Assembly (NCBI GenBank): GCA_025201375.1
Contig: JAIWZP010000013.1
Location: forward strand, 62,001 to 126,000
DNA: 64,000 nt
Direction: 5' to 3'
DNA from: Gongronella butleri
Lineage: Eukaryota; Mucoromycota; Mucoromycetes; Mucorales; Cunninghamellaceae
Below are positions 22,293 to 34,254 of the stretch, piece after piece. The position numbers were made by a program, and so were the translations under genes. The notes beneath the pieces are model-generated. The model was given only the letters and a program-made list of their open reading frames with translations. It made no database searches and was not told where the DNA came from. The first letter of the stretch is position 1; the number at the start of each line of letters is the position of its first letter.

Positions 22293-23941
22293 TCCACTCG
22301 ACGTGCCTCCGGCAGGTGATACTCAAACGACAGAAAGCGGAGTTTTAATTGTGTGTAACCAGCGGAGCGCGGCCTGATTGGCCTGAGACCAAGTGCTGCA
22401 TGCTGCGAGTGCTTGCGAAAATGCAACCCATTGCGCCCGTCTCGCCATTTAAGCTGGTTTGCCCTCGAAAGAAAGCAATCAATGATTGTTCAATTGTGGC
22501 TTACCTGAGCGAGAGCAGAGACGTGTTCATTTTGCCTTATTTCAAAAGACTAATTGAGCGGCATTCGGGCAAAACTCTACCAAAAAAAAAAAAAACGCAA
22601 ATCGGCTGTTTTAGCCACTCTTTTCTCTTCTCTATTCAGTCGACCAGTGGGTATTGACATGGATGTGGCCTAACATCAATTTTTTTTGAAGAGAATGGTG
22701 AAAAAAGTAAGTGCTCATCGGCGGTGTGTCATGATGCTCACATGGGTTTTTTTTTAATTTCTCTCTCTCTCTCTCTCTCTCTCTTTCCCTTTTTTTTTTT
22801 TTTTTTTTGATTGGGAATATTGGCTCACATGTCTCGTGAACGATATTTCTACAGCAACAAATTTACTTTTAATTTTAGCATGTTCATGACATCGAAAGGA
22901 GCCAATTTTGCATTGCTAGCAAGCAGTGTCTTTTTTTTTTTTCCACTGTTTGCAAGTCAAGGACGCGGCTCCAGACCTTCCTTTTTAGGAAGGTGCAGCG
23001 TGTCTTGTCACGATCTGTTGGGTCACGCAATTTGCATGGAATCACGGCTTTTTTCCGGCTTGATGATATTTGGTGGTGTGCTTTATGGTTTTCCAGTGAA
23101 ATAACGTGGTTTTGAGTGGATTCTATGAGGTCTGGGTCGCTGTAAGATGCTTTGGTTGTCAATGCGCTGATATGGACGCCGTAACGCCGTAGCACTTCGT
23201 GCAACGCTCTGGATTCGCTTTTTGCAGTTTCAGTCATGCTTTTCAAAAGTCAACGTCAGACCAGAGGCCATGGAACGCGACCAGTCAACTCAATTATATT
23301 CTGATCATTGTCCTTGAACTAAATAAAAAAAGATCATCATGGTGCATATGATAAAGCATGCGCATTTGACGCGACAGCCGGTGTACAGTTTGAAATGGGG
23401 CGAATTAGTGTTAGACTCCATTTTTTTGGTTCATTTCCGTGGCTCCCAACTGATCACAAAATCAAGACAGTCATTTCAAGCGTGGGTGGGTGACGATGCG
23501 CGTGCTAAAAAGGGAAAATCCGCGCGCGATGTACTTTATTTCCCTTTTTCCTTGTCCCAAAATATTGAGCGAAGCACGGCCGCCACATGACTCATACACA
23601 CCGAAAGATAGGGGAAGGGGGGGGGAGCAACGAGCAGCGGCAAATAGGCTGAGCCCCGAGTGAAAATGCGAATCATTGGCCAGTGGCCTCTTCTTTTTTT
23701 TTTTTTTTGGCGCATTGTGCTCTCCATTGGTCTTTTTTTTTCAGGACGATTTGGGTGTAATTCAACGAGGAAATCAACATCACGCAGCATGTTTTCATTA
23801 CATTATGTTACAAGACTAAAAAAAAAAAGGCTACTGTACAAAGAGAAAAAAAAAAGAAATGGGGGAAACAGGGGGAGATTTTTGACACATGCACTTAAAA
23901 AAGGATTGATTCGGGCACAAAAGCACGCGCAATGGGGGGTG
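22293..23941. other. Intergenic, no supported gene
   Basis: About 1.65 kb between the tRNA and the 3' end of the WRKY-like gene. It contains a (CT)n run at 22760-22785, poly-T runs, and a 120-residue frame (22884-23246, -) with no recognisable domain and a lysine-rich second half. I do not call a gene. Confidence 0.45.
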
Positions 23942-25260
23942 TCACGAAGAAGAAGACGGAGAAGCACAGTCATCGAGATGTTTGCCTCTGTATTTGATGA
24001 GGTATTCATCATTGTCCTTGAAAGTAACAGTTTTGTTGACGGGGCATCCCTAAGTAAAGGAAATTGGCGCACGGGGTGTGAGGGGGGTTGTTTTTTTTTC
24101 TTCAGAGCGATCCGACTCCTCTTTTTTTCATTACCTTTGCGCCGTTTGAGCACTTGTAATAGATGCTACGCTGACCAGTCTTTTTGTGGACGGTGTTGCC
24201 GTTGTTTTTCCAATGGTAGCCATCCTCGTATGGGAATTCTTTTGTCTCGATGATCATGCTGATGGACTGCATCTCGCGCCGGCGGCGCTTAGTGGCCGGC
24301 ACGGGCGCACGCGTGGGCTGGAGTGGCAATTTGTTGTTGACGCGGTCCATGCCGCCGGTATGGCTGCTGTTGCTTCTGTTATTGTTGTTGTTGTCGTCCA
24401 TCATTCTGCCGCCCGCGCGACGGTGGGTATGATCCGACTCAGCCTCATCCTCTGGACGCGCACCGTCCGGCGTCGAGTATCTAAAATCAAGAAAAAAGGC
24501 AATGAGATGAGACGAATTGGGATTTTTTTTCTTCTGTTCTTTCTTTTTTTGTTTTTTTTTTTGTGTACCTTCTTGACAAGGGCTCTTGTGGTGGCAGCGG
24601 GTAATCGATTTGCGCGGCGTGACGCGGATTTTGGCTATTAGTTGTGCTGCTTTGGCGATGATGCGCGGGCGAGTAAGGCCATGGCGTCAGCGGTGTGGAT
24701 GTGGACGGCTCTGGGATCGAGTCAAAGCGTGATGTGAGTGTGTGGATGGGTGGCAATGACGGCAGGGGCGACGTGGATGCCATTGGCGGCGGCGGTGGAG
24801 GTACAAGAAGAGGAGACGCGGATGAATTGGCGGCCGGGGAGCGTGGTGGATGTGGATGTGGATGTGCAGAAGGAGGAGGGGGTCGAGGGGCTGTGGTGGG
24901 CACTGGCGAGTCGTACGCGGCGCCAATGGATGGTAATTTGGTGGTCTTTGGTAGATGCGAAGAGGAGGAGGAGGATGCAACCGGCGGATTTTTGAGCGCG
25001 ATGGGCGGGAAAGATGGTGACAATGGTGATTCAATGGTCATTGATGATGATGCGGCTGTCTCTGCAGCAGTGGTGGACGCGCGCCTCATGTATAAATCGA
25101 GCTCCTTTGAACGGAGCCTGGCCTCTTCGGTACGGCGGCGGTCTTCCTCGACTTTGCTCGATAAAATGAGCTCGAGCAGCTCGGCGTTGTCTCCATATTG
25201 TTGAATGACGGATTCTAGGCTAAGCTGCGGCTCGTCATTATTCTCAGTCGGCTGGGTCAT
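23942..25260 (-). CDS. WRKY/GCM1-class zinc-finger protein
   Basis: Three exons (24569-25260, 24135-24480, 23942-24049) give 381 residues. The N-terminus has a charged helix (NAELLELILSSKVEEDRRRT, then KELDLYMRR), followed by about 150 residues rich in Pro, Ser and His. An Arg/Lys patch (ATKRRRREM) precedes a C-terminal domain at about 317-374: DGYHWKNNGN, RSIYYKCSNGAKGCPV and IKYRGKHLDDC. This follows the WRKY fold order: a DGYxW strand, a YYxC strand, GCPV, then a YxGKH strand. Metal ligands would be Cys341, Cys348, His370 and Cys374 (C2HC). The plant WRKYGQK heptad is replaced by WKNNGNT. A DNA-binding nuclear role is likely. The domain is split by the last intron, between the two cysteines. 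Confidence 0.82.
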
Positions 25261-25961
25261 GTAATATCGCGCATAAGGTAGAAAGAAGAAAAAAAAAAAA
25301 GGGAAAAGAGAAGCAAAACGAAAAGAAAAAAAGCAAATCAGCAAAAAATAAGGGGGAGAGCGACGAGCAAGCAAAGGAAGAAGGCATCACGTGGAACCAA
25401 TGAGAGCTTATTTTTTTGAGGGGCTCTCTTTTTCCCCGCACACACCCGATGCAACAAAGGCTAGCCCCTGGTCGAACCCTTTCTTTGTGTGTATGTGCCT
25501 GGCAGGTCGTCCGTGACCAATTGGGCGCGTCAGAAATAAAAAAAAGGGGATGATCTGTCAAAAAAGACGTGGGGAGCGGGGGAACGCACACACAGGTGAT
25601 TGCTGTGCTTCTTTCTTTCGTTTTGGCTGGTTTTTTTTGGGACCTGCTCCAACGTGATTGTCGCACGAACCTGTTCCGTGCTTGATGCGGATCTTCAATC
25701 CCATTTGTCATCGTCAAACCAAGAATTTGTAGTCGTTTTTTGTTTGGGGTCTAGGGCTGGCGTCCAAGGTTAAGGAGGGGAAGCCTCTTACGGTGAGCAC
25801 ACGCGTTATCAGACTGGCATTGAAGAGTGCTTGATCTTTATTTTCAGGGCAATTGGGCGTGTGGGAGGACAAAATAACATAAAATCCAGCAAAAAAGAAC
25901 AGCCATGGCCGAGCGAGTGGAACGGGAGCCCTTTTTTATGAAAATTGCACCCTTGAGGTCC
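25261..25961. other. Intergenic, upstream of the WRKY-like gene
   Basis: About 700 bases holding the promoter and leader of the WRKY-like gene and the 3' flank of the carboxypeptidase. The frame at 25244-25717 (-) is the opposite-phase reading of this leader and has no recognisable domain. Confidence 0.5.
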
Positions 25962-28107
25962 CTACGAAACCATATTTTGGCGGAGCGGCAAATCGAGGTT
26001 CCCATCCGCCGGCCGGGACAGCCATTGCGAAATAAACTTTTGCACCAATGCCGGCTGATCCCAGGCAGCCTTGTTTTTTGACCGATTCAAGCAAAAAAAA
26101 TAAAAGAAAATGAAAAAAAGCGTTTGCATGACATAATCCATGAACAGGCTACACCAAATGGCCTTTTTTTTTCTCCTTTCGTTTTCTTCATTACCATGTG
26201 TCCGGCATCATGCACTTTTAGCGTGGTCAGGCCGCCAAAAGCCTTGATTTTGCCGCGGAGAAAGGTTTCCGAGTCTTCGGAAAGAGCAATGGGTTGTTCC
26301 GACGCTTGCGCAAAGCCAGCATGGCCTTGCCATGTCAGCGCCTGGGCCCATGCGTCGACGCCGACCCAATTGCACAGCCAATCCATGTCGCCTGTCCATG
26401 CAAATGCATCCATGTGCGCGGCTCAATAACCCTTTTCGCCACTTTTTTCCTTTTTTTTAACATCTTACATTCTTACCCGTCAAGAGCAACACTCGGACAC
26501 CTTGGTTCAAAGCATTCTGGATGGAGGGTGACGCGTCCAAGACCCTGTGAAAAAAAACAAGGAAAAAAGAAGCCATTAGATTTTGTTTTTCGATTTAAAG
26601 TTTTTTTTCTTTTTTTACTGGTCCATGGCGAGCATGAAGCGGGTCTCGACGCTGGACCGGCAATTGACAAAAGGAGGCACATTAGAGTCGACGCGCAATT
26701 GGCTCCGGACGTCGGCGCGGTCGGCGAATGCCGCGAGATCACGTTCAAACGCGTTGCAAAATGTATCATCGGCGCACGGCACGCGGATGTCCATTGGATT
26801 CACGCCTAGGGCGTCGATAGCGAGCATTTGCGTCGCAAGGCAATACACACCTGCCGGAATACACGCCCACAGAGCTCCTGGATGGTCGTAGCACCGTTTC
26901 ATCAGCGATTGGCACCAGCGCGACCGGCTTGCCAATCGCCCACACGTTTCAGCGTCAAATAGCGGCAGATCTAAACAAGCCCAAAATTGAAAAAAATAAT
27001 GAGGCACGCTCTTCTCTTTTTTTTTTTTTTCGCTGTGTTTTTGCCTCATTTGAGCCATTTTTCTTACAAGGCGGCCGGTGGAGACAACCAAAAGTGTGAA
27101 AGCTAGCGAGCTGGCGCATGGGGTCAACCCATGCGTTGCCGAGGATGATCCCCTGGAGGGGCAAGACTGTGCCCTTGGCGCGTCCTTGCCGGATCAGCGC
27201 GTTTTGCGCCATGATGTCATCGGATAGCGCAGGCAGATACTTTCCAGCTGTATGTGAGAGCATGAGATATTATGCACCCTTTAGTCCATCCGCCTTTACC
27301 ATACGATTCACCCGCAATGATGAGGTGATTGCCTAGAAATTCAGGAAACGCATCGAAAAACGCCTGCAGAAATGCATATACATGCTGTGCGCCTTGCACC
27401 GACCGGTTGATTCGTGTCGCACCGTGGCTGTAGCCCACGCCAATGGGCTGGATAAAAAAGAAAACAAACAAAACAAGAGTCACACACTGCAAAATTCTCT
27501 CAAAATTGGCTTCCTTGGCGCACCTGATCAAGAAAAAGCAGATTGGCGTCCTTTAGCCATGTGTGTGCGTTGGCCACTAGGCCATCCGTGGTGACGGTGC
27601 ACGGTCTAGATCGCCAATTGGCCGTGAATTGATCATGTTTATGATGTCATTCCATGCTCTTTTCTTTTTTTTTTTTTTTTTTTGATAATGCAGTACCCAA
27701 TGCCAGCCCATGCGCCTTGGAGAGAGCTGCATCCCGGGCCGCCATTGAGCCAGAGAATCGTACGGGTTGATTGATTGGAAGGATAATACAAGAAAAAATA
27801 GTGGTCGTTGGTATCTGGAAAGTCAATGTAACCCGCATGCTGCGCCAAAAAAAAAGGAGAAAATGAGGCTTTAGGCCACCATTGGAACGGTCGATTTCAT
27901 GATTTCATGATCATCATGGCCAGTCTTTGTTACGTGGACGTGATTGCACATGGTGCTTGGTGCAGGGGACGAGTGACGAGCCGTGTACTGCGTCCATTGG
28001 GGTATTTTGGGAGGCTCGCGATAGATAAATGCATAAAGCAAAGACAGCGCCAATATGAAACAAGCGGCGCGGTGGCGGCGTGACATGATGACGGGCTGTC
28101 TTGTCAA
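25962..28107 (-). CDS. Serine carboxypeptidase (peptidase S10), membrane-anchored
   Basis: A multi-exon gene. In order: a short basic N-terminus and one hydrophobic helix (CFILALSLLYAFIY), probably a signal anchor or signal peptide; HAGYIDFPDTNDHYFFLYYP; the oxyanion-hole signature WLNGGPGCSSL; GPCTVTTDG; NLLFLDQPIGVGYSHG; the catalytic serine in IIAGESYGKYLP; the catalytic Asp region GDMDWLCNWVG; and the catalytic His in HDAGHMAAWDQP, where ATG is the last codon before the final intron and the last exon starts GCTGCCTGG. The enzyme removes C-terminal residues from peptides in the secretory or vacuolar system. No C-terminal membrane helix like that of Kex1 is visible; the end is LRQNMVS. The start could also be the Met seven residues downstream (28086). 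It shares a divergent promoter with the GATA factor. Confidence 0.9.
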
Positions 28108-28383
28108 CGTAATCAGCGTCTCGACCTAAAAAAGGGAAAAAGAAGTGGAAAAGGGACAAAGGAGGAGCAAAAAAATAGGGGGGGGCAATGCCCTTATTTT
28201 ACTTTTATTTATCGCCAGCCAATGGGTATTTCGCATACCGTTTATCTTGCTATCGAGCATTCACGTATAAAAAGGGCGGATAAGGTCTGCATGTGAGAGG
28301 GCCAAGGCTTTGAAAGAGCTACATTTCTCTTTCCACCTCTTTTTTTTTTTTTTTCTTCCTGATTTTTATTTCTTGCGTTTTCG
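28108..28383. promoter_or_regulatory. Divergent promoter with TATA, CCAAT and GATA sites
   Basis: 276 bases separate the carboxypeptidase (-) and GATA-factor (+) starts. They contain a TATA element (TATAAAAA, 28266-28273), a CCAAT word (28219-28223), one GATAAG (28279-28284) and two TTATC words (28209-28213, 28242-28246), which are GATA sites on the other strand. The TATA element lies about 110 bases upstream of the GATA-factor start codon. A poly-T tract at 28340-28354 lies just upstream of the start. Confidence 0.6.
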
Positions 28384-29337
28384 ATGATCCGCATGTCGAA
28401 TGAACGCAAAGCAATGGACATGGATGAATTGGCACCCCCGCGGTCTTTGGAACGGAGCGATGCATCTGCTTTTACGGGGCAGCTCCGCTGGAGTCCACCA
28501 TTGACGGTATGTTTTAATTGTCAGACAACGACGACACCATTGTGGCGACGCAACGAGCAAGGCGAGCCCATTTGCAATGCATGTGGTCTCTATTACAAGC
28601 TTCATCATGTCCATCGGCCAATCAGCATGAAAAAGAATGTGATTAAGCGTCGCAAACGGTTCAACACAGCCAGACTCACGTCCGACGCGGCTTCTCCAGC
28701 ATCGCCACCACTTCATGGCACCACCAGTACGCCACCAATCACTTCCCATACCCCTCCGTCCACCGAATTCCCCATTAGACATCCAGTCGCGAGCACCGCA
28801 CATGCTGACACGCGTCCTTCGCCTTCCAATGGCAGTGCCAGTGCCAATGACGCGACCGCGTCGCTCTTGTATTCCATCTTGCAGCCGTTGCTCCAAAACG
28901 TCCCGCATACCCCGGCAGCAGCACCTGCCGCCGCGTCCATACCCTCCTCTTCCTCGTCCTCGTCCATTTCTTCTTCTTCCGGCACCGCCCCTCCTTTTGA
29001 TCCGAGCAATCTCGTGTCAGCCGTCACCACCATGATCCTCGATCCCATGTCGTTCCGCCAATCGCTGCAACAGCGCCGCGACGAGCTGCAAAGACAAGTC
29101 CATCACATCGACCACCTCCTCCACCAGTCGGCAGATATCCTCGAAAGCATAGAGACCATCATCAATGTCAAACACGATAAACAGCACGAAAATCAGCCTC
29201 ATCCGCACCCTTGCCACCACTGCGTGCCTAGGCCGCCTACACCACCACCTCAACACCGCCAACAAGGCCCATTATCGCCGCCAACCTCTTCGCATCTTGC
29301 CCATTTGCGCCGCTTGCCCTTTGACCACATGAAATAA
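28384..29337 (+). CDS. GATA-type zinc-finger transcription factor
   Basis: Intronless, 317 residues. One GATA finger near the N-terminus has Cys43, Cys46, Cys64 and Cys67 (C-x2-C-x17-C-x2-C), with the class-specific TPLWRR and [11 protein letters not shown], followed by a basic tail ([11 protein letters not shown]) that contacts the minor groove. The rest is Ser/Pro-rich, has a serine run, a helical stretch ([14 protein letters not shown]) that could form a short coiled coil, and a His/Pro-rich end. The finger and tail resemble fungal regulators of nitrogen or iron genes; SreA-type repressors have two fingers, so this one-finger protein cannot be assigned to them. GATA-like sites in its own promoter suggest self-regulation, which is inference. 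Confidence 0.93.
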   Translation: MIRMSNERKAMDMDELAPPRSLERSDASAFTGQLRWSPPLTVCFNCQTTTTPLWRRNEQGEPICNACGLYYKLHHVHRPISMKKNVIKRRKRFNTARLTSDAASPASPPLHGTTSTPPITSHTPPSTEFPIRHPVASTAHADTRPSPSNGSASANDATASLLYSILQPLLQNVPHTPAAAPAAASIPSSSSSSSISSSSGTAPPFDPSNLVSAVTTMILDPMSFRQSLQQRRDELQRQVHHIDHLLHQSADILESIETIINVKHDKQHENQPHPHPCHHCVPRPPTPPPQHRQQGPLSPPTSSHLAHLRRLPFDHMK

Positions 29338-29600
29338 CAAATAAAAACATTAAAAAGAAATGGGCAAACCCACCGCCCTTATCTTTTGATTACCATTTTC
29401 GGCCGCTGCACGCATCCCAAAGCCCCGCGATAATAAAAAAAAGGCACTTTGGTTATCGTGAGACTTTTTTATCTCAAGAGATAAAGAAAGGGGGTGTGGG
29501 AGATGCATTTCTAAATATGGCCAATATGCTACAACTGTGTGGAGAGAGACGAGGAGAGAGAGAAAAAAAGGGGGTATGACTTTTACAATGGATCGCCAGC

Positions 29601-31153
29601 TTATTCTGACTGGCTGCGCTCTAGCAATGATTTCACCTTGTCGATCACCTAGAAAAAAAAAAAAAAACTCGTTTTTTGAATATTTTTGTCGTTTTTTTGC
29701 ATTTTTTGTTTTTCTTTTTTTACCTGATGGATATCCGGGCGGACGTCTGGTTCTGTGACGAGCATCCACGAGACGAGATCGTTGATGGCTGGCGAGTACA
29801 ATTGAGCGAGCTCGGGATCGCTCGGGAAGCGGAATTGGCCATTGAGCACGGCGAGCGCAATGGACCCGCCTTGCTCGTTCATGCCCGCCTCAAACGGCGA
29901 TTGCCCGTACGCAAGCGCGTACAATGTACATCCAAGCGACCACACATCCACCTTTTCGTTCAGCATCGAGTCTGTCTTGACATCAAACAGCTCGGGCGCA
30001 CGATACGGCATTGAACAGTGCTCCGCAGCCAAATCCTAAAAAAAATCACATGTCAATGCCCTCATTTTTTCACCTTTTATTTTTTTTTTCTGACGCGTAC
30101 CTGCTGATAAAGCGCCTCTTGTCGCGTGCGAATCGGAATACGCGCCTGTTGTGCCGAGCCGAAATCCATCAAAATGGGTGTCACGCCGTCGTCGGCCAGC
30201 ATGATGTTTCTAATCCCCAAGAAGAAATCAAGAAAAAAAAAAAAACGCGGTCAGCCATCAACGTCCCATTTCGTCTCCAATTGGATCATTTTACCCTGGT
30301 TTGATGTCGCGATGCGCCCACGGCACAATCTCGTGCTCCTGGCCGGGCTTGTGCGTTTGAATGTTGGACGATTGGTTGGGCAATTGCTGGCCGCTGAGAA
30401 GCGCCTGACGATCCTGGCGATCTTCATCGACTTGAGCCTCGTACGTGGTGCGCGTGGCGCCCGGCGGCTTATACGTGTGCAAGTATGCCACCGCAACACA
30501 CACGTCGTGGAACAATTGCAGCAATTGCTCCTCGGGAAAGTGTGTCTTGTTGAGATTGTTGCGATTGATCGCGTCTTGCAGATTACCACGCTACAAAAAA
30601 GACCGCGTCGCGTCAATTTTTGGCTCTTTTTACTCTTTTTTTTTTTCTCTCTCTCTTTCGTTTTTTTCTTACCTTGAGATATGGTAAAAAGATGTACACC
30701 GTCTTGCTACCATCGACCTCAGTCTCTGTGCTCGTGTCCTACATTAAGAAAGACTCATCAGTCGGGTCCCATGCCTCATGCGAATGGCCATGGAGGCGAC
30801 ATACAATCATGCGAATGATGTTTGGGTGCTCAAACAGGCGATAGATATTGACCTCGCGCTGCGCCAAGTCAGCCTCCTCGGTGCCGAGCGTGCAGCGGAT
30901 CTTTTTCAGCGCGTACAGGTTGCCGGACCCGTCTTGAGCCAAGTAGACAAAGGCAAAGCCGCTAAAAAAAATGCAAATAGGTCAGTCTCTTGGCGCAATC
31001 CCCCGGGAGGAGGAGTCATCTCGGTCAAACTCACCCTTCACCCAACAGCTTGATAATGCGATATGCGCGCCCATTGATGCTGATATTCGGATTCGGGATA
31101 CAGCAGCTGGTCGCCGCCACTAAAAAATCATAAAAGCTCGAGACAAGCGACAT
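29601..31153 (-). CDS. ENV7: STK16/Env7-like serine/threonine protein kinase
   Basis: A multi-exon gene that reads through as one kinase domain. The N-terminus is MSLVSSFYDFLVAATSCC, then SINGRAYRIIKLLGEGGFAF (glycine loop), ALKK (ATP lysine), EHPNIIRM, LPYLKRGNLQDAI, AHRDIKPGNIML (catalytic loop), MDFGSA (DFG), an activation segment ending MPYRAPELF, and DVWSLGCTLYALAYGQSPFE. The order and the AAEHCSMPYRAPELF segment match the Numb-associated/STK16 group (human STK16, yeast Env7, S. pombe Ppk13), which act at Golgi or vacuole membranes. Paired cysteines near the N-terminus suit palmitoylation, as known for that group. An insert of about 50 polar residues lies just before the catalytic loop. 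The protein ends soon after the kinase domain (SLLERSQSE). Confidence 0.85.
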
Positions 31154-34100
31154 GGCGCAAACAAAAAGTATTGTAAAAAGCAGAAACGTTTAAAGAAAAG
31201 AGTCAAAAAGAGTGGCGCCTCAAAAAATGGACTTGCTAAAAATACACAATCAGGAACGCACCAGCCGGGCGGCCTTTTAATACAAATTGGGTGGCCATGC
31301 GCTCTCACCAGCCTCTTTTTGCCTGCAATTGCGTGCCATTGATAGCGGCATGGTCTGCGAGCCTGTCTGCAAGCAAGTAGAATGCAATTCAAGCGTCCAT
31401 TTGGCCATTAACGAGAAATATATCGTCAAATCCGAGCAAAAGAGTTCAAAAGCGCTGCTTGATTGGCTCCACCAAGCAACAGATCCAAGCAGTGTCCAAA
31501 TCTGGGAGAGTCAATTCTCGATGGATTGCAATTCGCTTTTGGTTTGAGGGCCTGAGCAAAAAAAAAAAAAAAGAAAAAAAAAGAAAAATACGCGTTCTTT
31601 TTTTCGCTAATATGCGTTCATATAAACACCAAAGTTGGAGCTCTCGCTTGTAACAACGCGATATAAAAGTTTTAAAAAATTTATTTGGTTGCAATTGCAC
31701 AAAAATGTATGACTGCGCTTTTTTTCTGTTAAACTTGAGATTGATTGCGGCATAGTGATCCGATTTCTGTCTAATTTCAACCAGTCGTTTCTCGCGGTTC
31801 CTGGAATGCTATTCACCGCGTTTGAGGTCTTAAAGTGTCCTAATGTGAGAAGTTCTTAGTCAACAGTATCAAATTTCCAGATTTTACCGGCCGATCGGCA
31901 CAGAATTTGGGCAAGCTGATCACGAATAAGACTAGGAATGAGAATCTCGGATATCAGCTGCTCTAAATCTTGGCATAGTTGTGTAATCTTCTCAGAAGAA
32001 GAGCTCTAAACAATTGTATTAGAGGGAAAAAAATTAACAATTCAAATGGCAACTCGCCAAAAAAGACACCGCAAGGCTTTCGAAATACATTTCAGCTTGA
32101 AATAGAGGCTGAAAAACCAATGAAAGCTCAACTTTTAGCTTCCTCATAAATGAATTGTGGCGCGCAACACGCAAATCAAAAGTTTGGCGTGTCAGGTGCT
32201 CAAAACAAAAGACCAAAAAATGTTTCTCCAGAATTCCGTCAAGCTTGCATACAATGCGAAGCGCATGGATAAACCACGAAAAAGATAAAAAAGGAAGGAG
32301 ATTCATCTACTCGGTGATGAGCAAAGCATGATTTTAGATTTAATTTCAACGGCGAATCGCACAAGAAAAACGCGTCTATAGAGCCGCGCCGACGCGTCCA
32401 CTAGCAAGAGAGACGACAGGTGCATAAAGTAGATTAGGAAAGACGCATGTCACTCGACGTCTGACGCGGTTTATCACGCGTCGAAAAATGCCTATGATTT
32501 TCAAACCGTGCCAAAAGAGCCAAAAAATCGCATTTTTCATCGATCGCTAGTGTCTGGCACGGTTCAAGTAAAGCTATTTCTAATGTGCTGATTTTTGAGG
32601 CGCTGCGGCCATTTTTCGTCGAGTTTCCTTTGTAATGAAAATTTTCAGCTTTTCGCCTGTTTCGCCAAACTCTGTCAATGGGCCCTTGCCTTTTATTGTG
32701 CTTTCGCCCGTAAATGAGGCGTGTTCACCCTATGTATGAATAGCGTGGCGATTGAAGGATCTAAATTTCACCTCATTTTCAGCTTCTCGACTGTACCTCT
32801 AGAAAAATCCGCAACCTTTAAAAACCATGATCACTCGCCATCCAGTGATTGCAGCGCCACAAGAGTGGGCTCTTTTGAACGTTCCGCGTCGGGAGCTTGT
32901 GTCAAGAGCGCGGGATCCTTTAAAAGCAATCATTTCGTTGACCGACGCCTGGAAAACGATGAAACTGCTTTATTCATGATGTTCTCGACAACCACCTCAT
33001 TTGATCGGTATGTTTTAGCACACATGTGACGCCAGCAGGGTGCAAGCCGCAGCTTTGCCTTATGCAGGTCCGTGGTAGCGGCGCTTTTTTGTCGCGAATG
33101 GCATGGCATTTGCCGTTTTTACGCAATTGATGCCATTTTGACCCATCCCTGATGTTGTGCAAGAACCGTGTGCGACACAAACAACAGCTTGATCATGGGC
33201 GACCTCCATCTCCAAACGTAAGGTCGAACGACTGGCAAGATCAGCTCAGTTCAGCAATGGCAGATCGTTACGGTCATGTCCGCGTATGTTTCGCCAGATC
33301 AAATGCTGCAAATCGGCCACAAACGTTTTTGGCATGTTGCTTTTATTCTCTACACAATGCGTGGTATTGGTTTCAGGGCTTGACGCGTCATGGTCCGAAG
33401 GAGAAACGAAAATACAGCAAAAAGTACGCCTGATTTCTTTCTTTTTTTGGCATCGATTGATTTTGCCATGTAAAGATTGACTTGTGTTCTGGTGCACGTG
33501 CTTACCATGGACTGGAACCATCCGTTGCATGTCCCGGGATTATGTCATCATGGAGAAGGTATTAAGCGAAATCCTTTTTTTTTCCATTTCAACGGTATGG
33601 AACGCGTGACACGGCAACTATGGGTGCCGGTTGTGGCCTTGCTTCTATTTCTGGGGTCAAGCGGTGTGAATAATTTGCACATAAAAGGCAAATAAAAGTG
33701 CACTGTGCATGAATCAAGCCTGCTAGGGGCATGGCTCGGGAGTGTTGCGCGCATGATTGATCCATGTCGTCCCAAAGATGCGGTGCAACTCTTTTGCGCC
33801 GCTATGAAAAAGTCGACAAAATTTTAAAGTTGGACGCGTCATCGTTGCTTGCCCCACCCCCCGCATCATCATGGTCAAAAACAGCCTTTTCCTAGTCCCA
33901 AACGCTTCCTTGCGCCCATTTCTCTTTAGCATGAGCCCTGAACCTTATCAGATTTGATTTTTTTTTTTGCCTTGTGCAACGACGTCAATGTGCATTTTTT
34001 TGTTTTTTACATTGCACAAGAGGAGGCTGAGATCGCATTGTCGTGCGCAATTCCGTTTGCTCTCCCTCATTGTCGTGAGATTTCCAATGGCTATCAAATT

Positions 34101-34254
34101 TTATTGTCAATTTGAGAGGATTTTATTCACATGCGCTAAGTAAAAACGAAAAAAAGGGAAGGGAAAAAAAGGTGGGGGTAGGGAAAATGTGTAAAAAAAA
34201 AAAAAAGAGAAAAAGAAAAATATAGTACAAGCTGCCCAAATTTGTGGGTTGTTT
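31154..34254. other. Gene-poor stretch with repeat family B
   Basis: 3.1 kb with no supported protein gene. It contains a repeat B copy (31860-32600), diverged AT-rich sequence before it, and short frames of under 105 residues without recognisable domains. The last 150 bases form the A-rich 3' flank of membrane protein gene 1. Confidence 0.5.
31860..32600. repeat. Dispersed repeat family B, copy 2
   Basis: It matches, in inverted orientation, the sequence at 57500-58130: here CATTTTTCATCGATCGCTAG and AAACCGTGCCAAAAGAGCC, there GTTGGTGATTGATGAAAAAT and GACACGGTTTCAAACCC. A second long shared block is the region with GACGCGTCCACTAGCAAGAG here and CTCTTGCTAGTGAACGCGTC there. No open frame is shared. 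Confidence 0.7.

Noticed and set aside
22884..23246. A 120-residue frame on the minus strand
   Set aside because: No family resemblance; the second half is lysine-rich and crosses homopolymers. No supporting exons were found.
25460..25500. GGTCGAACCC resembling a tRNA B-box
   Set aside because: No D-arm, anticodon stem or acceptor pairing at the right distances.
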